Shown here: one piece after another, positions 60,178 through 64,000 of the stretch
Layout of the letters: each line of letters begins with the position of its first letter
Position numbering within the stretch: position 1 is the stretch's first letter
Source: JAWPMV01 sp038527215
GTDB lineage: Bacteria; Bacteroidota; Bacteroidia; J057
NCBI GenBank assembly: GCA_038527215.1
Contig: JBCBGC010000021.1
Coordinates: 10,352 to 74,351 of the forward strand
Direction: 5' to 3'
DNA length: 64,000 nucleotides
Translations under genes and position numbers: made by a program
The notes under the pieces: generated by a model
Told to the model about the DNA's origin: nothing
Database searches by the model: none
What the model saw: only the letters and a program-made list of their open reading frames with translations

Positions 60178-60927
60178 CTAAGCTCGCGAGTACCGGGCAA
60201 GACGAAAACCGAAAGAGTTGAATTCGGCGTAAGGAGGGAGGAAGTTGCGAGAAGACACACCGTAGTTGGCCGGCCCCTTGTAGATCCACGCGCCCCCACG
60301 AACCACTTTAAATGAGCGCTTATTTTCTCCCTCAGGATTCCAAACGGGCTTTTCTCCATACTGATCCTTTAAGGTCTGGTAATAGTATCTACTATACCAA
60401 TCTTGGCACCATTCTCCGGCATTGCCTGACATCCCATATAGACCCCAAACATTAGGGCGTTTTAAACCCGTGTTTTGAGTTTCATTAAAGCTATTGTCGG
60501 AATGCCAGCCCACTTCGTTTAAATCTTCAGAGCCAGAAAATGTTAAGCTCCCTCGGTTTATCAGGACTCCCTTTTCGCCCCCCCTAGCAGCATATTCCCA
60601 CTGAGCCTCCGTAGGCAGACAATAATCTCCTATCCCGTTTTTTTTCCGTAGGGCTGGTAAAAACTTGTTTGTAATCAAATACCATGAAATCTCTTCGACA
60701 GGCCAGTTGGGATTTTGAAATCTTGATGGCTTTTCTCCCATTACCTCTTCCCACAATTTTTGACTTACAGGATATCGACAAAGATTGAAATCATCAAGGG
60801 AAACCAGATGCTCAGGTTTAGCGTCGCTCCAATAACTTTCCCCTCCCATCATAAACGTCCCCCCCGGAATATGAATCATATTCTCCTCCAGATTGGCAAG
60901 ACACAAAGGCTCAGGTAATCTCAGCAT
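60178..60927 (-). CDS. FGE-sulfatase-fold protein
   Basis: A 249-residue protein starting at the ATG at 60927, 2 nt after the Roco-CHAT stop; the longer start at 60960 would lie inside that gene. Fold signatures are 'MIHIPGGTFMMGGESYW', 'YCLPTEAQWEYAARGG', 'NVWGLYGMSGNAGEWCQDWY' and 'VVRGGAWIYKGPANYGVSSR'. The catalytic Cys pair of FGEs is missing from the last segment. Proteins of this fold next to caspase-like (CHAT) proteases are known from predicted bacterial conflict systems and may be ligands or substrates. Confidence 0.87.
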   Translation of the reverse strand: MLRLPEPLCLANLEENMIHIPGGTFMMGGESYWSDAKPEHLVSLDDFNLCRYPVSQKLWEEVMGEKPSRFQNPNWPVEEISWYLITNKFLPALRKKNGIGDYCLPTEAQWEYAARGGEKGVLINRGSLTFSGSEDLNEVGWHSDNSFNETQNTGLKRPNVWGLYGMSGNAGEWCQDWYSRYYYQTLKDQYGEKPVWNPEGENKRSFKVVRGGAWIYKGPANYGVSSRNFLPPYAEFNSFGFRLARYSRA

Positions 60928-60929
60928 GC

Positions 60930-63914
60930 TTACACGTCTAAGAGTTGTCCCTGATACCAAAGCTGAAAGCGTTCCTTTTTCTCGGTATGCTCATGTATGG
61001 CCATGTTACGACCGGCTCGAAAACATTCGGTGTAGGGCATACCCCGGCCCAGGGGGCCATAAAATCCTTTGGTGAAGGAGATCGCTCCGGCATCCATTAA
61101 AGCAGAATTGGTCCCAACCACCCACATATCTAATTCCGAAATTGCTTTGGCCAGATCCTGGGCGTAGCAGGCGTTCAAAATGACCAACTGCGTATGATTC
61201 TGAAGGGGTTTAAATTGATCCACTGCCACCTCAATCTTCAGGGTTAGAGGTTCATTTTCTGCGGAGTGAAGGACAATGCCATCCCAGTGGCCATGACCCG
61301 CAAAGTGAACAATTAATGGCTTTTCCTCGAGTCTTTGGATCAATTGGTCAAAAGTAGGATGCTTGCAAAGGGGCGAAAAGCGGTACATATTTTTGTTTGC
61401 CCCATCAAACAAGGCAGCCTTGGCCTCCTTTTGTTCGGCTTCCGTACGAATTTTACCTGTGGTGAGGGGATTAGAAGTAATAAACAATACTGCCTCTTTC
61501 TGCACTTCCTCCTCAGGCTCACCGATGATCTTTAGTTTTCTTTCATAATTTTGATTCTGGGCTTTTAGTTCTGCTCTCTCGGTCTGTAGGGCGCGAATTT
61601 TCTGATCCCGCTCAAAAGCCGCCTCCTTTTCCGGATGCTCCCGTCTCATCCGCCTACTAACCTCTTCCCGCTCCTCTTCAGGCGAAAACATATCCCGCCC
61701 TTCGAGTTGGCCAGGGAAATTCACATTCTCAGGATGATAGACTTTCCCATCCTTGGTCAGGGTCTCCTCCCCCGCTCCGTCGGTCAACTCTTGTAGCAAG
61801 CGCCGGATCTTCTGAAAAAGCGGCAGGCCATGCTGAGTTACCTTGACCTGAATCTGGTTTGTTCCCGCCTCTACCCAGGCAAACTGCTTATCTTCTTTGA
61901 TCTGAATCCCGATCTTCCAGATTTCCCGCAAGGTGGCCAAATATGCAGTTCTGGCTATAAACCCATGGATCACCCCTTCGGGAATAAAGGGCTGCTTGAA
62001 GGTATATTCCCAAACCCCTTCCTTGTCTCCCCAAAAATCATCTACGGTTTCGGGCCGGTCGTTTTCCAACAGTTGAGGAACCATGAAGGTCCGATCAGGA
62101 AAATCCACTCGACTTTCCGAAGCTTCCACCTCCACACATAGATCACAGCTTAACATGAAAGAGATAAACAGCTCGTGGGTTTGCCGATCCTCATAGCCCT
62201 CTTTCTTCCAAATTTCTTCCACAAAAGCCCCGTTGAAAATCCCCTGACTTTCCCGGATTTGATCTGGCACGCCCGTGGCTCGATCGAATAAAGTGTAAAT
62301 GGCCTTAATGGCCCAAGCTTGGTCTAGAATGATCTCGTTATTGAATTTACCCTTTTGGTAGTACACCACCCCAGACCGAAAAAGCCAGGTTTCCAGCATT
62401 TTCTCGGGAGATAGCACGCCTAATTCTTTAGCCTTTTCGAGATAAGTATCGAGCGGCAGGGTTCTTACGCCCTTTTTTTGCAGATCACGGAGATACTTTC
62501 TGATCTCGTAAAGGGGCTTGGCAATTTTTTGATCCTTAGGCTTGATGCTGCTTACGGACGAAAGCAAAGGGCCGGTAAGTTCTTCAAAGCGATTTTCAAA
62601 GGGATCGTCTTCCGCGCATTCCACCTGATGGAAAAAGGGGCCAGGTTGGAAGGCTTCATCATATTCGGCTTTTAACTCCGGGAATTCTTGGATGGGATTG
62701 TCAGGCTGGCCTATTTTGGTTTGCACCACGTGCATGGGACTGCCTTCTCCCAAATGCTTGGCGTATTCAAACCAGTACCTTAGCGGCTGGTTTTCATAGA
62801 CTTTTTCTACCAGGGAACCATCGGCTTTTTTGATGTAGAGGCCTGAACGGGTTTCCGGTTCCTCTGTCTCATGGCTCCAGGCGAGGATGTAAACCGCATT
62901 TTTTTGCATGAAAAGGCGGTGGGTGGCATGGTAAATATCCTGTCCTCCAAAGTCCCAAAAGTTGAGCTGCCAGTCCCCCATGGTCTTTTCTAGCAGGGTA
63001 ATCCCGTGGGTGGAGTCCCAGTTCGGATCGAAGGTATCATGAACCATGCGGTTCACAATGGCCGTTTTGCCCGCTTTGCCGTTGCCAATGAGCAAGACTT
63101 TGCACTCGTTGTTTTTCTCTACGCCGCCTTTGCGCTGTTCGAAATACTCCTTTAAAATCGGCAGATGATCCTGATCTGGGGTGTCGGCAATGCGGAAGCT
63201 GAGTTCTTCAGGGAAGTCATTATTGCCCAGGAAGCAGGAATGGAGGTGGGGAGCCAGCTCTAGCCATGTTTCTTCAACGACTTTTAGGGCGTTGTTTTTT
63301 AGTTGTAAGCAGGAGAGTTTGGGCAGCTCACTTTCTATATCGAGCTGGGAAAGCTGGTTGTTGTTGAGGTAGAGATGCACCAATTCCGGAAAGCCCTTGG
63401 GCAGCCTAAATTCCGTAATGGCGGTGCCTCTTAGAAACAAGACTTGCAGGAACGCAAAACCACCTTCTCCCAGGATGACCTTGGCGAGCTTTTCGTTTTG
63501 GCTCAGGTCCAGGTAATATAGCCGGTCATAGCCATCAGGGATATACAAACGGGTCAGCCCGGTCTCGGTGATTTCCAGTCGGGCTAGCTTGGCCAGGCCT
63601 TTGTCGCATTTGAGTTGCTCCAGGCTGGGGATTTCGTTCAGGCAAACATATACGAGCTCTGGCAGATCCGCGGACAGATGGAAACGGGTGATCTGCGTCT
63701 TGGTGAGGTTGAGGGATTGCAGATGCCTGAGGTCTTCTTTCCATTCCTCCTCCTGAAAAAAGCGCAAATGATGGTCGGTGATCTCCTTGCCATAAAGATT
63801 CAGGCCAATCAGTTTTTCATCCTGGGTGAAAGCCACCCCGCTGTACATGCTGCCCACCATTTCTTCCATGGGGGTCATCACATCCAGGTAAGACTGCGGG
63901 TAGTGCGCCTGCAT
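60930..63914 (-). CDS. LRR-ROC-COR-CHAT protein (Roco GTPase with caspase-like protease domain)
   Basis: A 994-residue protein. Leucine-rich repeats cover about 40-260 ('LYYLDLSQNEKLAKVILGEG'). The ROC GTPase has P-loop GNGKAGKT (277-284) and G3 'FWDFGGQDIYHATH'. A COR region spans about 430-720, then a coiled coil (about 765-815). The C-terminal CHAT domain has catalytic His874 ('VHFAGHGHWDG') and Cys916 ('VILNACYAQDLA'). The plan is sensor-switch-protease, like an NLR. The 5' end lies next to an inverted repeat, so the first ~30 residues may not be authentic. Followed by two FGE-fold genes. Confidence 0.9.
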   Translation of the reverse strand: MQAHYPQSYLDVMTPMEEMVGSMYSGVAFTQDEKLIGLNLYGKEITDHHLRFFQEEEWKEDLRHLQSLNLTKTQITRFHLSADLPELVYVCLNEIPSLEQLKCDKGLAKLARLEITETGLTRLYIPDGYDRLYYLDLSQNEKLAKVILGEGGFAFLQVLFLRGTAITEFRLPKGFPELVHLYLNNNQLSQLDIESELPKLSCLQLKNNALKVVEETWLELAPHLHSCFLGNNDFPEELSFRIADTPDQDHLPILKEYFEQRKGGVEKNNECKVLLIGNGKAGKTAIVNRMVHDTFDPNWDSTHGITLLEKTMGDWQLNFWDFGGQDIYHATHRLFMQKNAVYILAWSHETEEPETRSGLYIKKADGSLVEKVYENQPLRYWFEYAKHLGEGSPMHVVQTKIGQPDNPIQEFPELKAEYDEAFQPGPFFHQVECAEDDPFENRFEELTGPLLSSVSSIKPKDQKIAKPLYEIRKYLRDLQKKGVRTLPLDTYLEKAKELGVLSPEKMLETWLFRSGVVYYQKGKFNNEIILDQAWAIKAIYTLFDRATGVPDQIRESQGIFNGAFVEEIWKKEGYEDRQTHELFISFMLSCDLCVEVEASESRVDFPDRTFMVPQLLENDRPETVDDFWGDKEGVWEYTFKQPFIPEGVIHGFIARTAYLATLREIWKIGIQIKEDKQFAWVEAGTNQIQVKVTQHGLPLFQKIRRLLQELTDGAGEETLTKDGKVYHPENVNFPGQLEGRDMFSPEEEREEVSRRMRREHPEKEAAFERDQKIRALQTERAELKAQNQNYERKLKIIGEPEEEVQKEAVLFITSNPLTTGKIRTEAEQKEAKAALFDGANKNMYRFSPLCKHPTFDQLIQRLEEKPLIVHFAGHGHWDGIVLHSAENEPLTLKIEVAVDQFKPLQNHTQLVILNACYAQDLAKAISELDMWVVGTNSALMDAGAISFTKGFYGPLGRGMPYTECFRAGRNMAIHEHTEKKERFQLWYQGQLLDV
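63752..63827. repeat. Inverted repeat, left arm (inside the Roco-CHAT gene)
   Basis: These 76 bases are the exact reverse complement of 63925-64000. They encode TQDEKLIGLNLYGKEITDHH and the next few residues of the Roco protein. Confidence 0.95.
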
Positions 63915-63915
63915 C

Positions 63916-64000
63916 TTGGCTTCTACCCAGGATGAAAAACTGATTGGCCTGAATCTTTATGGCAAGGAGATCACCGACCATCATTTGCGCTTTTTTCAGG
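63916..64000 (+). pseudogene. Plus-strand fragment of a second Roco-like N-terminus
   Basis: Frame 1 reads LASTQDEKLIGLNLYGKE and continues like the Roco protein encoded on the other strand. An in-frame TAG at 63901-63903 closes it upstream and no ATG is available; only a TTG at 63916 could start it, 2 nt from the start of the divergent gene. That leaves no room for promoters. It may be the edge of a duplicated gene, a truncated fragment, or an assembly fold-back. Confidence 0.5.
63925..64000. repeat. Inverted repeat, right arm, running off the window
   Basis: Exact reverse complement of 63752-63827, after a 97-nt spacer. The arm ends only because the window ends, so its full length is unknown. 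Just inside the exact match two changes occur, then TGGCTT matches again, so the similarity fades rather than stopping abruptly. Confidence 0.95.

Noticed and set aside
59433..60927. True formylglycine-generating enzymes
   Set aside because: Both lack the conserved catalytic cysteines, and no sulfatase gene is nearby.
1..64000. CRISPR arrays, tRNA, rRNA, riboswitches, insertion sequences
   Set aside because: Intergenic gaps were read and showed no regular spacer arrays, cloverleaf-like sequences or transposase genes. This was by eye, so very small RNAs may have been missed.

Overview
The window is from a Bacteroidota chromosome, most likely a Saprospiria/Lewinella-like lineage (phylum confident, class inferred). 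The evidence is two SusC/SusD pairs, three secreted proteins with type IX (T9SS) C-terminal sorting domains of the YPNP type, BshC (bacillithiol), a GWxTD protein, the gene orders miaB-sigma54 activator-lptE and ftsY-rimO, and promoter boxes of the Bacteroidota form TAnnTTTG. No rRNA, tRNA, CRISPR array or transposase was seen.

Layout. 1-3.5 kb: end of a hypothetical gene, an ECF-like sigma factor with a membrane partner, then three overlapping small genes (membrane DUF6713-like, secreted, Nudix). 3.5-10.8 kb (minus): a SusC/SusD operon with a GLUG/Ig-like lipoprotein and an alpha/beta hydrolase lipoprotein. 10.85-14.2 kb: a large repeat-built T9SS protein. 14.2-16.5 kb: SLC13 transporter plus SGNH hydrolase. 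16.6-27.7 kb (plus): a membrane-anchored HTH protein, then a beta-1,3-glucan (laminarin-type) utilisation locus: SusC, SusD, surface lipoprotein, GH16, GH5. 27.7-34.8 kb: molybdenum-cofactor block (moaA, YdeP/FdhF-like oxidoreductase, fdhD, moaD, moaE) with a TPM lipoprotein and a propeller T9SS protein. 34.8-38.1 kb: lptE, sigma54 activator, miaB.

38.2-50.6 kb is the accessory region of most interest. It holds a caspase-fold protease with a 122-aa companion, a TPR-sensor histidine kinase with a NarL/LuxR response regulator, and a tight six-gene operon: two large multi-TM coiled-coil proteins, a VWA-like lipoprotein, a P-loop GTPase, a further membrane protein and a coiled-coil lipoprotein. 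I cannot name this combination as a known system. Two near-identical 16-bp dyads of 7-2-7 architecture, one before the caspase gene and one between the regulator gene and the six-gene operon, suggest that the response regulator links the units.

50.6-59.3 kb (minus) returns to housekeeping genes: ftsE, a small conserved protein, a PspC protein, bshC, DUF445, GWxTD, rimO, an outer-membrane-like protein and ftsY. 59.4-64 kb holds a second caspase-fold locus: an LRR-ROC-COR-CHAT protein followed by two FGE-sulfatase-fold proteins. At the right edge the 5' part of the Roco gene is repeated in inverted orientation with 76 identical bases. This is either a real inverted duplication or an assembly artefact.
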